Positions 32,572 to 42,799 of a stretch of DNA of 64,000 nt are shown here, piece after piece. Location: positions 186,001 to 250,000 of the forward strand of contig NW_017189774.1 in assembly GCF_001704415.2 (NCBI RefSeq), given 5' to 3'. The notes beneath the pieces are model-generated. The model did not search any database, had not been told where the DNA came from, and saw nothing but the letters and a program-made list of their open reading frames with translations. A program made the translations under genes and the position numbers. The stretch is from Capra hircus. Lineage: Eukaryota; Chordata; Mammalia; Artiodactyla; Bovidae. The first letter of the stretch is position 1, and each line of letters begins with the position of its first letter.

Positions 32572-34062
32572 TCAGTTCAGTTCAGTTCAGTCGCTCAGTC
32601 GTGTCCGACTCTTTGCGAACCCATGAATCGCAGCACACCAGGCCTCCCTGTCCATCACCATCTCCCGGAGTTCACTCAGACTCACATCCATCGAGTCAGT
32701 GATGCCATCCAGCCATCTCATTCTCGGTCTTCCCCTTCTCCTCCGGCCCCCAATCCCTCCCAGCATCAGAGTCTTTTCCATATCATTCCTTCCAAAGAAA
32801 TCCCAGGGCTGATCTCCTTTAGAATGGACTGGTTGGATCTCCTTGCAGTCCAAGGGACTCTCAAGAGTCTTCTCCAACACCACAGTTCAAAAGAATCAAT
32901 TCTTCGGCGCTCAGCTTTCTTCACAGTCCAACTCTCACATCTATACATGACCATAGGAAAAACCATAGCCTTGACTAGACGGACCTTAGTCGGCAAAGTA
33001 ATGTCTCTGCTTTGGAATATGCTATCTAGGTTGCTCATAACTTTTCTTCCAAGGAGTAAGTGTCTTTTGATTTCATGGCTGCAGTCACCATCTGCAGTGA
33101 TTTTGGAGCCTCCAAAAATAAAGTCTGACACTGTTTCCCCATCTATTTCCCATGAAGTGATGGGACCGGATGCTATGATCTTTGTTTTCTGAACGTTGAG
33201 CTTTAAGCCAACTTTTTCCCTCTCCTCTTTCACTTTCATCAAGAGGCTTTTTAGTTCCTCTTCACTTTCTGCCATAAGGGTGGTGTCATCTGCATATCTG
33301 AGGTTATTGATATTTCTCCCGGCAATCTTGATTCCAGCTTGTGTTTCTTCCAGTCTAGCGTTTCTCATGATGTACTCTGCATATAAGTTAAATAAGCAGG
33401 GTGACAATATACAGCCTTGATATACTCCTTTTCCTAGTTGGAACCAGTCTGTTGTTCCATGTCCAGTTCTAACTGTTGCTTCCTGGCCTGCATACAGATT
33501 TCTCAAGAGGCAGGTCAGGTGGTCTGGTATTCCCATCTCCTTCAGAATTTTCCACAGTTTATTGTGATCCACACAGTCAAAGGCTTTGGCATAGTCAATA
33601 AAGCAGAAATAGATGTTTTTCTGGAACTCTCATGCTTTTTCGATGATCCAGCGGATGTTGGCAATTTGATCTCTGGTTCCTCTGCCTTTTCTAAAACCAG
33701 CTTGAACATCAGGAAGTTCACGGTTCACGTATTGCTAAAGCCTGGCTTGGAGAATTTTGAGCATGAATTTACTAGCATGTGAGATGAGTGCAGTTGTGCA
33801 GTAGTTTGAGCATTCTTTTGCATTGCTTTTCTTTGGGATTGGAATAAAAACTGACCTTTTCCAGTCCTGTGGCCACTGCTGAGTTTTCCAAATTTGCTGG
33901 CATATTGAGTGCAGCACTTTCACAGCATCATCTTTCAGGATTTGAAACAGCTCACCTGGAATGCCATCACCTCCACTAGCTTTGTTCATAGTGATGCTTT
34001 CTGAGGCCCACTTGACTTCACATTCCAAGATGTCTGGCTCTAGATTAATGATCACATCATAC
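32572..34062 (-). mobile_element. BovB LINE, copy 4, with an internal deletion
   Basis: A 1.5 kb 5'-truncated BovB, 3' end marked by TTCAG repeats at about 32576-32590. The YADD box is at 33285-33296. About 52 bp are missing near 32779 relative to copies 3 and 5. The 5' part ends near 34062 in the linker. A TAG at 33735-33737 and a TGA at the KA-stop-EFQKN site near 33631 break the ORF upstream of its longest open stretch. Confidence 0.95.
32766..33572 (-). pseudogene. BovB reverse transcriptase core remnant (268 codons)
   Basis: The longest uninterrupted LINE frame in the window. It runs from MDHNKLWKILKEMGIPDHLT, through GCILSPCLFNLYAEYIM, NNLRYADDTTLMAESEEEL (catalytic YADD), GDCSHEIKRHLLLGRK and ELWCWRRLLRVPWTARRSNQ (C-terminal region). 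The 52-bp deletion shifts the frame, so its last residues (WKRL) are not native. The N-terminal RT motifs and the endonuclease are lost or out of frame, so it is not expected to be active. Confidence 0.88.
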
Positions 34063-34590
34063 TATTCCGATAGATGAAGTTGTGACTATGTTATTAACAA
34101 CCATAAAATGGAGAAGCTCTGCTTACAGAAGTTTTGTTCAACCCAAGCTTAAGTGATCTTTTACGTCTTTGTCCCCGTGTAGTAGTAGAAGCTGTTTCAC
34201 CCTTGTACCCAGACTGGGAGACTCAGTTCTCCAGACACTAGCAGTGGGTCTAAAGTCTCTTGTGTACTAAAGACCATCGCGTCATCACCCTGCTTGTTCC
34301 TCTGGCCCCAGGATGTGAGCCATCTTTGGCTCCTTCCTATTCTTTGTTCTCTGCATCTCATCTTGTTTCTAAGCTGTATAGATGTTACTAACTGCTCCAT
34401 TTTCTGTGGCTGTTGCATTCAGCATCACCCCCTGGGGGGATACTGTAGTGATCTCCCTGAGTGTCCCTGCACCCCTCTGTTCTACCCAATGGTTGAATCT
34501 GTGCTGCCACCCACCACACGATGGCTGAGTGCCTCTCCTGAAATACAGCCCTATGCACAGGCCTCCTTACTTACCACTTCCATGGCAAAA
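34063..34590. other. Unassigned sequence
   Basis: About 530 bases between BovB copy 4 and an L2 fragment. No repeat or exon recognised. Confidence 0.35.
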
Positions 34591-34594
34591 CCTT

Positions 34595-35050
34595 CAAAGG
34601 TTTCAATTAGTTTGCAATTTTAAAAAAAAGCCCTACCGCCTTGTCCTGGCATTCAAAATCATCCTCCATGGGAGTCCAGACAGCTCAAAAACACCACCTT
34701 TCTGTATCAATATTTTGCTGTTACCATCCCCCTCTTCATGTAGTATCTCTTCCATCCAAACTAAGCTACTTGCTGTTCCCCATACACATCACAGGATTTC
34801 CAAGTCTTAACTTGCTGCTTAAGCTCATCCTTCCCTCTTTCACATCCAGACCCCAAACCACTGCTGCATATTCACATCTCTTCCATCCTTCAAGACTCCA
34901 TTCAAAGGTTGGTTCCCCCAGGAAGTCTTCTGTATTCCACAGCCAGAGGTGGTTGCTCCCTCTTCTGACCCCCCCCCCCCGGAATACTTGCTCTTTGCCC
35001 CTGTTGTGTGCTGTCACTGTTTAGCTTGTATTCACAGAATTCCTCCTTCA
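34595..35050 (+). mobile_element. L2 LINE 3' region
   Basis: The series CTGGCATTCAAAATCATCCT, AAGCTACTTGCTGTTCCC, TTCCATCCTTCAAGACTCCA and CAGGAAGTCTTC follows the L2 ORF2 end. Frames over it (34529-34810, 34641-35024) are relics or chance. A pure C-run interrupts it. Confidence 0.75.
34969..34980. repeat. Poly-C run, 12 bp
   Basis: Twelve C in a row in an L2 relic. The length may be uncertain in the assembly. Confidence 0.85.
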
Positions 35051-35084
35051 CATACAACATTATTTTATTTTAAAACACTGTCGT

Positions 35085-35260
35085 ATATCATATGATCTTC
35101 TTAAAAACCCTGTGAGATAGGTAGGCTTTGCTATCCCTATTTTACAGATAAAGAAATTAAGGCTTAAAATGATAAAAGGACTTATCCAGGGTTCCACAGT
35201 GTGTGGCAAAGTCAGGAGCTAAATCCTCCAATTCCAGGTCTTTATAATTCCTGCTTGCTA
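35085..35260 (-). mobile_element. MIR SINE, reverse
   Basis: CCCTGTGAGATAGGTAGG, TATTTTACAGATAAAGAAAT and GTGGCAAAGTCAGGAGCTAA are the reverse MIR core. Confidence 0.85.
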
Positions 35261-35351
35261 ATATGTAAAACAAATGTGGTCAAAGTTTCTTTTTGACAAG
35301 AGAGACAGATTCTTTTCTTTTCCTTTTTTTTTTTTTTTTAAGTTGAAGTAT

Positions 35352-35489
35352 ATGGTCAGATAGCTTCACTGACTCAATGGACATGAGTTTGAGCAAGTTC
35401 CGGGAGACAATGAAGGACAGGGAAGTTTGGCATGCTGCAGTCCATGGGGTCACAAAGAGTCAGACACGACTGAGCAACTGAACAGCAAC
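35352..35489 (+). mobile_element. BovB 3'-end fragment inside L1
   Basis: CTGACTCAATGGACATGAGT to CACGACTGAGCAACTGAAC, forward. The L1 3'UTR phrase AAGTATA...ATAGTTGGTTTACAA is split around it. No clean TSD was readable. Confidence 0.88.
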
Positions 35490-35552
35490 AATAGTTGGTT
35501 TACAATGTTGTGTTAATTTCTACCGTACAACAAAGTGATTTAGTTATATATT

Positions 35553-35554
<2 letters not shown>

Positions 35555-35618
<64 letters not shown>
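35555..35618. repeat. Compound (CT)n(AT)n microsatellite
   Basis: About fifteen CT units pass directly into about seventeen AT units, inside an L1 3'UTR. Confidence 0.95.
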
Positions 35619-35621
<3 letters not shown>

Positions 35622-36019
35622 GGTACATTCTTTTTCCTGTTCTTTTCCATGATGGTTTATCACAGGATATTAAATACAGTTCCCTGTGTTTTACAGTAGG
35701 ACCTTGTTGTTTATCCAGTCTGTGTATACTAGTTTGTATCTGTTAACCCCAAACTCCCAAACCATCCTCTCCCATCCCCTCCCCTTTGGCAACTACAAGT
35801 TGGTTCTCTATGTCTGAGTCTGTTTCTGTTTTGTAGATAGGTTCACTTGCATCATATTTTACATTCCATATATAAGTGATATCACATGATATTTGTCTTT
35901 CTGACTCACTTCACTTAGTATAATAATCTCTAGGTCTATCCATGTTGTTTCAAATGACATTATTTCACTCTTTTTTTATGGCTGAGTAATATCCCATTGT
36001 GCATATGTGTGTGTGTGCA

Positions 36020-36234
36020 TGCATGCAAAGTCCCTTTAGTTGTGTCTGACTCTTTGCGACTCTATGGACTATACCCTGCCAGGCTCCTCTGTCCATGGGA
36101 TTCTCCAGGCAAGAATAGTGGAGTGGGTTGCCATGCCCTCCTCCAGGGGATCTCGATCCAGATATCAAACCATCTCCTGTATCTCCTGCATTGCAGGCAG
36201 ATTCTTTACTGCTGAGCCACCCGGAAAGTCCATG
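36020..36234 (-). mobile_element. Bov-tA SINE inside L1
   Basis: Reverse SINE with a complete body and tRNA half (TACTGCTGAGCCACCCGGAA). It is flanked by GT/GCAT-rich and then TA-rich simple sequence, so the TSD is unclear. Confidence 0.9.
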
Positions 36235-36244
36235 TATGTATGCA

Positions 36245-36247
<3 letters not shown>

Positions 36248-36290
<43 letters not shown>
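36248..36290. repeat. (AT)n microsatellite, 43 bp
   Basis: Pure alternating AT/TA directly after the SINE head. Confidence 0.95.
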
Positions 36291-36292
<2 letters not shown>

Positions 36293-36679
36293 ATCTTCTA
36301 TATCCATTCATCTTTTGATGGACATTTAGATTGTCTCCATGTCTTGGGAACTGTCAATAGTGCTGCTGTGAACATAGGATATATGCCAAGGAGTAGATCA
36401 TAGGACAACTCTATTTTTACTTTTTTGAGTAACCTCCATATTGTTCTACATAGTGGTTATATTAACTTACATTCCCACAAGCCATGTAGGAGGGTTCCCT
36501 TTTCTCCGCATGCTCTTCAGCATGTTATTTTTAGACTTTTTAAGGATGACCATTCTGACTGGTGTGAGATGGTACCTCATTGTAGTTTTTAATTTGCATT
36601 AAGAGAGACAAATTTTAATTTGAATGATAATTAGTTATTTGACTCAGTTCATCTACGTATATCCTCCCTCTAAGTGATT

Positions 36680-36835
36680 TGGGTATGTAATACCATAGGT
36701 TAAGTTTTAAACTATGTTCTGCCACCTTCAACTTACACGATCTTGGTAAACTACTTTCTTGCTCTGGTTTTCATTTTCATGATCTGTGAAATGGACATAA
36801 ATGTGCTTACCTAGCCAGGACCAAGAGGAGAATAT
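36680..36835 (+). mobile_element. MIR SINE, forward
   Basis: GTTCTGCCACCTTCAACTTA, CGATCTTGGTAAACTACTTT and CATGATCTGTGAAATGGAC match the MIR core in order. Confidence 0.72.
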
Positions 36836-36848
36836 ATTTGCTAAGCAA

Positions 36849-37047
36849 ATATTGTTGCTCAGATGGTAAAGAATCTGCCTGCAATGCAGGAGACCTGGGT
36901 TCAATCCCTGAGTCAGGAAGACTCACTGGAGAAGGAAATGGCAACTCATTCCAGTATTCTTGCCTAGAGAATTCCATGGACTGAGGAGACTGGTGGGCTA
37001 CAGTACACGGGGTCACAAAGAGTCAGACAAGACTGAGTGACTAACAC
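36849..37047 (+). mobile_element. Bov-tA SINE, forward member of an inverted pair
   Basis: GTTGCTCAGATGGTAAAGAA to CAGACAAGACTGAGTGACTA, nearly full length. It is followed at once by a reverse SINE. Confidence 0.92.
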
Positions 37048-37167
37048 TGCGTGTGTGCACTCAATTGCTCAGTCAAGTCCGACTTGTTGCAACCTTGTAG
37101 ACTCTAGCCCACCAGGCTCGTCTTTACCAGTGAGATTCTTTACCAGTGAGCTACCTGGGAAGCCCAA
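37048..37167 (-). mobile_element. Bov-tA SINE, reverse, internally deleted
   Basis: The tail half (GCTCAGTCAAGTCCGACTTG, AGCCCACCAGGCTCGTC) is joined directly to the tRNA half (TTTACCAGTGAGCTACCTGG). The middle of the SINE is missing. TTTACCAGTGAGA/C occurs twice near the junction, which hints at a repeat-mediated deletion. Confidence 0.85.
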
Positions 37168-37169
37168 GC

Positions 37170-37545
37170 ACATATGTGATATTCAACAAACATCAGAGGA
37201 TCAGTTACCACCACCCTTTTGCTTATGTGCCCTGGGAGTTCCGTGGGGCCAAAGGAATTCATTGCACTGCTCCATACCCTTTGGGAAATGAGCAGTGAGG
37301 AAAGAAACACTCTTACCCTTACATAAACGTTTATCTGACTTTGGTCCTGGGGTAAATCAATGCAGTAAGTTGTTTTCTGACCTTTTCTAAGTGAGATGTG
37401 CTTTGAAGTATCGAAAAGAGCCAATTTTCTTTTTTAGAAGCCACTTCAAACAAATGATAAGGCTTTGCTCATAGGTCTGACCAGAGCACATCCAGGGCTT
37501 GGAGTCAATCATTTGGATTTGATGCAAAAGACCAGTTTGTGATAG
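37170..37545. other. Unassigned sequence
   Basis: About 375 bases with no recognised repeat or exon. Confidence 0.35.
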
Positions 37546-37556
37546 GGCCACATTGT

Positions 37557-38713
37557 TCAGTTCAGTTCAGTTGCTCAGTCATGTCCGACTCTGAGACCCC
37601 ATGAATCGCAGCATGCCAGGCCTCCCTGTCCATCACCATCTCCCGGAGTTCACTCAGACTCATGTCCATCGAGTCAGTGATGCCATCCAGCCATCTCATC
37701 CTCTGTCGTCTCCTTTTCCTCCTGCCCCCAATCCCTCCCAGCATCAGAGTCTTTTCCAATGAGTCAACTCTTCACATGAGGTGGCCAAAGTACTGGAGTT
37801 TCAGCTTCAGCATCATTCCCTCCAAAGAAATCCCAGGGCTGATCTCCTTCAGAATGGGCTGGTTGGATCTCCTTGCAGTCCAAGGGACTCTCAAGAGTCT
37901 TCTCCAACACCACAGTTCAAAAGCATCAATTCTTTGGCGCTCAGCCTTCTTCACAGTGCAACTCTCACATCCATACATGACTACTGGAAAAACCATAGCC
38001 TTGACTAGATGGACCTTAGTTGGCAAAGTAATGTCTCTGCTTTTTATTATGCTGTCTAGGTTGGTCATAAATTTTCTTCCAAGGAGTAAGCATCTTTTAA
38101 TTTCATGGCTGCAGTCACCATCTGCACTGATTTCGGAGCCCCCAAAAATAAAGCCTGACACTATTTCCACTGTTTCCCCATCTATTTCCCATGAAGTGAT
38201 GGGACTGGATGCCATGATCTTTGTTTTCTAAATGTTGAGCTTTAAGCCAATTTTTTCACTCTCCTCTTTCACTTTCATCAAGAGGCTTTTTAGCTCCTCT
38301 TCATTTTCTGCCATAAGGGTAGTGTCATCTGCATAGCTGAGGTTATTGATATTTCTCCCAGCAATCTTGATTCCAGCTTGTGCTTCTTCCAGTCCAGCGT
38401 TTCTTATGATGTACTCTGCATATAAGTTAAATAAGCAGGGTGACAATATACAGCCTTGACGTACTCCTTTTCCTATTTGGAACCAGTCTGTTGTTCCATG
38501 TCCAGTTCTAACTGTTGCTTCCTGACTCGCATATAGGTTTCTCAAGAGGCAGGTCAGGTGGTCTGGTATTCCCATCTCTTTCAGAATTTCCCACAGTTTA
38601 TTGTGATCCACACAGTCAAAGGCTTTGGCATAGTCAATAAAGCAGAAATAGATGTTTTTCTGGAACTCTCTTGCTTTTTCGATAATCCAGCAGATGTTGG
38701 CAATTTGATCTCT
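37557..38713 (-). mobile_element. BovB LINE, copy 5, with 11-bp TSD
   Basis: A 1.16 kb 5'-truncated BovB. GGCCACATTGT is duplicated at 37546-37556 and 38714-38724 (its first two G may belong to BovB). TTCAG repeats mark the 3' end. The YADD box is at 38324-38335 (SYADDTTLMA, in the 38228-38719 frame); the C-terminal region is in 37772-38215. A stop at the junction of these frames (near 38228) ends the RT early. Confidence 0.96.
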
Positions 38714-38719
38714 GGCCAC
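38228..38719 (-). pseudogene. BovB RT core remnant of copy 5
   Basis: It reads DQIANICWIIEKAREFQKN, FCFIDYAKAFDCVDHNKLW, GCILSPCLFNLYAEYI and LSYADDTTLMAENEEEL, ending just after GLKLNI. The first two residues come from the flank. The palm motifs of the RT are intact here, but the protein lacks the endonuclease and N-terminal RT, which were never inserted. Confidence 0.85.
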
Positions 38720-38724
38720 ATTGT

Positions 38725-38951
38725 AGGGACAGCTTAATTTATTTCAATAATTTAAAGCACATGATATTCAGCAGAAGTTCCAGATTGATCTACGTGTGGG
38801 CCACTTGGCTATGTAGCATCCAGTCTCCTGCTACTTTGTCATAGAACCTTTCTTTTGGCCAGTTAGCAGAAAACTGAATGATTGAATCAAAGTGGGAATA
38901 AAAGAGACAGAGATCAGAGGAAAATAGAGTAGGATTTTTTAAAAGTACAGT
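38725..38951. other. Unassigned spacer
   Basis: Short spacer, nothing recognised. Confidence 0.3.
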
Positions 38952-38962
38952 ATACATACAAA

Positions 38963-39158
38963 GGGGTTTCCTTGGTGGCTCAGTGGTAAATAACTCACCT
39001 GCCAATGCAGGAGATGAAGGTTCCATCCCTGGGTCGGGAAGATCCCCTGGAGAAGGAAATGGCAACCCACTCCAGTATTCTTGCCTGGGAAATCCCACAA
39101 ATACAGTAGCCCGGGGTTGCAAAGAGTCAGACAAACTGAGCAACTAAACAAAAATGAC
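38963..39158 (+). mobile_element. Bov-tA SINE with 11-bp TSD
   Basis: Forward SINE. ATACATACAAA is duplicated at 38952-38962 and 39159-39169. Confidence 0.95.
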
Positions 39159-39429
39159 ATACATACAAAATTATAAGAACTGATGGATTTTCAAAGTGAA
39201 CTCCATCCAGGTCAAGAAATAGAAGACTACCTAGATCCCCAAGGTCTTCCTCATGTCCCCTTCTAACCCTACTCTCTACTCTAGGGAGGATTAATTTTGC
39301 AAAAAGCCAGATCCAGAAGGGGTGAGACATCTAAAAGGCCATCAGTATAGAAGGTGAGACACAGAGCAATGATTAGGCCATGAGCATATGGTTCTTAACT
39401 GTCAGGCTGGTCTGTCTCTAGTTACATAG

Positions 39430-39630
39430 TTAAATGGCAGCCTAGGATAGTGCAGTGAGACCTGGACGTGCTGGCAGTGTGAATGCAGACAAGTTACTTC
39501 TCTCTTCTCATTTCCCCCCATTGTAAAAAGGAAAAAGAAGAATGTCTACCTTGAAGGCTGCTGAAACAGTTAAGTAAAATCATGCATTTCCATTTTACTG
39601 TATAAGCTTAGTAGGTGCTCAAGGAATAGG
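39430..39630 (+). mobile_element. MIR SINE, forward
   Basis: Diverged MIR: ACAAGTTACTTCTCTCTTCT, then GTAAAAAGGAAAAAGAAGAA, then TTAGTAGGTGCTCAAGGAAT at its 3' end. Confidence 0.72.
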
Positions 39631-39639
39631 AACTGTTGA

Positions 39640-40588
39640 TTTGTCATTATTTTATTGCTGAGTAACATGATGCAGCAGGATGCCAAACCCAAGACTTGTG
39701 TGCTGCTGGAAGGACAGCCTATTGTTACCTTCATCTGCTACAAAAAGCATGTTATTTGAGCACCCTATTTCTTTACTGTTTATTTAAACCCTATCAAGTG
39801 TCTTGAGTGGAGAGTGCTGAGTGCAGTTTGGAAGTTGATGCTGCAGTCTAACAACTGGCTTGTGTATTTTATTTAGCAAGCAATTATCCTTATTAATTGC
39901 CAAGAAAAAAATTTTTCATTCCATTTCACAAACATTGTTATTTGAGGACTGTGTCTTTGGAGTCAGTAAAAAGCAGCAGTGACCCTTCTATACACTTGGG
40001 CTTGTTTGACATCTTGGAGATTACCTACCTTTATTTCAACAGGCCTCAGCCTCAACCCCTGAGAGTCCCCTTCACTGGAGCTTTAATTGACACCCCAGCT
40101 TTAATCTATGTCAATTGTAGGGGCTGCAAGAGGTGAAGCCTTGTGGCTGCGCTTGCCAACAGATATGAGGCTGGTTCCTACACACATTCCTGATGGCCAG
40201 GCTACAGATGCCCAAGGGTTAATTCCTCCTGCTTCATCAAATAACCAACACGTTTCTAGGCAATCAAGGCCCAATCTCAGGTCTGCCACTAGCAATTAGG
40301 ACGGCAGACAAACACTGAGCAGAGACGGATAGCAATTCCCCATGGGGAGAGCTGCAGGAGCTCTGCAGGAGTGCCGGGAAAGAAGAGAACACAGAAGGTC
40401 CAAGGGCTGTGATGGGTAACCTGGAAAAAGCAGGGTGTTGTGTTCAGAATGTCTTCCTCAAACCATCTTTGTGAGTTATTCAAATCTTGTCAGAGTCATT
40501 TCTTTTTAGTCACATGGATTGGGATGGGTTGAGAAATATGCTCCCTCTTCTGTTCTTCCAAAGTACACAGGTGGGGGTCATGACTGGT
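39640..40588. other. Repeat-poor 950 bp, unassigned
   Basis: No repeat recognised and no supported exon. Opposed short frames near 40101-40299 are mutual shadows. Confidence 0.4.
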
Positions 40589-40589
40589 T

Positions 40590-42085
40590 CAAATCCATTT
40601 TAACAATTAAGGACACTAGTCATGGCCTCCTTTTTCAACAAATGGTGCGGGGAAAGCTGACTATCTACTTGCAGAAGAACAAAATTGGATTCTTACCTAA
40701 AACAGATACAAAAATGAACTCAAAATGGATCAAGGACCTAAATGTCAGACCTCAAACAGAACAAAAGCTTCACAGCATTGGATTTGGCAATGATTTCTTG
40801 GATATGATACCAAAAGCACAGGTAACAATGACGTCGACAAACATAGACAAACTGGACTTCATGAGAATTATAGTTATATCAAAAGGGCTTTGCAGGTGGC
40901 ACTAGTGGTAAAGAACCCACCTGCCAGTGGGAGACATAAGAGATCTGGATTGGAAAGATACCCTGGAGGAGGACATGGCAACCTGTCCCAGTATTCTTGC
41001 CTGGAGAATTCCGTGGACAGAGGAGCCTGGTGGGCTACAGTCCATGGGGTTGCAAAGAGCTGGACACAAATGAGCAACTTAGCATGCATGCACATGCATC
41101 AAAAAACCATCCACAGAATAAAAAGGCCACCCACAGAATATGAGAGAATATCTGCTCATCATATATATTATAAGAGTCTAGTATCTGAACTATGAGATAA
41201 CCCCTAAAATTCAGCCACAAAATTCCGAACAACCTGATTCAAAAATAGGCAAAGGACTGGAATAGACATTTTCCTGAGGATATCCAAATAGCCAATAACA
41301 TGAAAAACTGCTCAACATCACTAATCATCAGGAAAATGAAACTCAAAACCACAGTGAGATACCACCTTACATCCTAAGGACGCTGCTATCAAAATATCAT
41401 AAAACAATGTATTGATGAGGATTTGGAGAAACTAGAACCCCTATGCACTGTTGGTGGCAATCATACAGTTGCTATGTAAAACAGTATAGCAGTTCCTCAA
41501 AATATTAAAAATAGAATTACCATATAATCCAGCAATTCTGCTTTCTGGTATATACCCAAAAGAATGGACAACTGTTTTGAAAAAGTGTTGTATGACCAGG
41601 TTCATAGGAGCATTATTCACAATAGCTAAAATGCAGAAGTAATCTGTATCTATTGACCAATGAATGGATGAACAAGATGTGGTCCATCCACAAAATGGAA
41701 TATTATGCAGCCTTAAAAATGAAGGAAATTCTGACACATGCTACAAGATGGATGAACCCTGAGGACATCATGCTAGGTGAAATAAGCCAGTCAAAAAATA
41801 CAAATACTGTGTGATTCCACTTGAATGAGCTACTTAGTAGTCAAAGTCATAAGGACAGAAACTAGAATGGTGATTGCCAGGGGCTTGGGGTAGTGGAGAA
41901 TTGGGAATTATTGTTTAATGGGTATAGAGTTTCAATTTTACAAGATGAAAAGAGTTACAGGGTGGATGGTGGTAATGGTTGCATAACAACGTGAGTGAAT
42001 TTAATATTTCTCAACTATACACTTAAAATAGTTAAGATGGCAAATTTTATGTTATGTATATTTTATCACAATGGAAAAAATTTTT
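40590..42085 (+). mobile_element. Old L1 ORF2 end and 3'UTR, split by a SINE
   Basis: Forward L1MA/MB-like. The ORF2 part begins with CTTTTTCAACAAATGGTGCG and continues after the SINE through CTCAACATCACTAATCATCA, CAATAGCTAAAATGCAGAAG and ATGGAATATTATGCAGCCTT. The 3'UTR ends at an A-rich tail near 42085. Frames are broken throughout. Confidence 0.88.
40886..41092 (+). mobile_element. Bov-tA SINE inside old L1
   Basis: GCTTTGCAGGTGGCACTAGT to GCTGGACACAAATGAGCAAC, forward. ATCAAAA precedes it and recurs just after it (TGCATCAAAAAACC) as a probable TSD. Confidence 0.9.
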
Positions 42086-42089
42086 AAAA

Positions 42090-42535
42090 ATAACTATGGA
42101 TTCCATGATCCTTCACTCCAAGCCTTCAAAATAGATATTGGTAATATCTGGTCAGATGCTTCTTGCCCTAAGAAAGGAAAGATATATTCTCTGCTTTCTG
42201 GCTTCCTTATTACAATGCCCAGCCTCTCCTCCCCATCCAGTTCCATCTCATCTTTGGGCCCACCCTATCTGAAGCTCCTCCAAGCCCCTCTCCTTTCCTT
42301 ACTATCTACAGTCCCAACTCTGCAGGGCCACATATGCTGTGATTTTCACTTAGGGTGGTTTGGAGGCTCCTCTTTGTAAACACTTGGATCTTTGGCAAAC
42401 CTTTGCTTTTCACAGAGATAAGATCCAGCTCATGATTCTGCCCCCTTGAGAAGCTTTCCTGAGCCTACATGAGAAAACACAACCCTTGCCCTCCTTGCTG
42501 CCACCTTTACAGGCCCCAGAGCCCAGCACTGACCC
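42090..42535. other. Unassigned sequence, possibly decayed L2
   Basis: C/T-rich phrases recall L2 but are too diverged to call. Confidence 0.3.
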
Positions 42536-42539
42536 CTTT

Positions 42540-42700
42540 GCATGGGAATGGATTGTTCATGTCTTGGTCTCACACTCTGTGAGCCCCTGAGGTCTAGGGG
42601 CACTGTTTTATTACTCTCCTCTACTTCTGCAGCTTTGAGTCCAGTGCATGGCACATACAAGGTACATGGCCATCACCTAGGTTGATGGATGGATGAGTAT
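42540..42700 (+). mobile_element. L2 LINE 3' terminus
   Basis: CACTCTGTGAGCCCCTGAGG, then CATGGCACATACAAGG, then GATGGATGGATGAG, is the L2 3' end with its GATG-like tail. Confidence 0.6.
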
Positions 42701-42799
42701 CTGTGCTGATCATTCACCATAAAAAATGTCAGGCGTCTGCTTCTTTTGTCTAAATTTTTCCCTCCTGGGTTTATATCTAGAGAAAATCATAATTTGAAA

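Larger units (their letters stand above)
35318..36600 (-). mobile_element. L1 3' end (reverse) with BovB and SINE inserts
   Basis: It starts with a T-run (about 35324-35339, a poly-A tail on the minus strand). L1 3'UTR follows (GTTTACAATGTTGTGTTAAT, GATGGTTTATCACAGGATAT), then the ORF2 end (CACATGATATTTGTCTTTCT, GCTGAGTAATATCCCATTGT, GACATTTAGATTGTCTCCAT). A BovB 3' fragment and a Bov-tA SINE interrupt it. Confidence 0.88.

Noticed and set aside
34294..35024. Overlapping C-rich plus-strand frames of 93-127 codons
   Set aside because: Most of the stretch reads as an L2 relic with a poly-C run; codon-level similarity is to L2, and the frames overlap each other.
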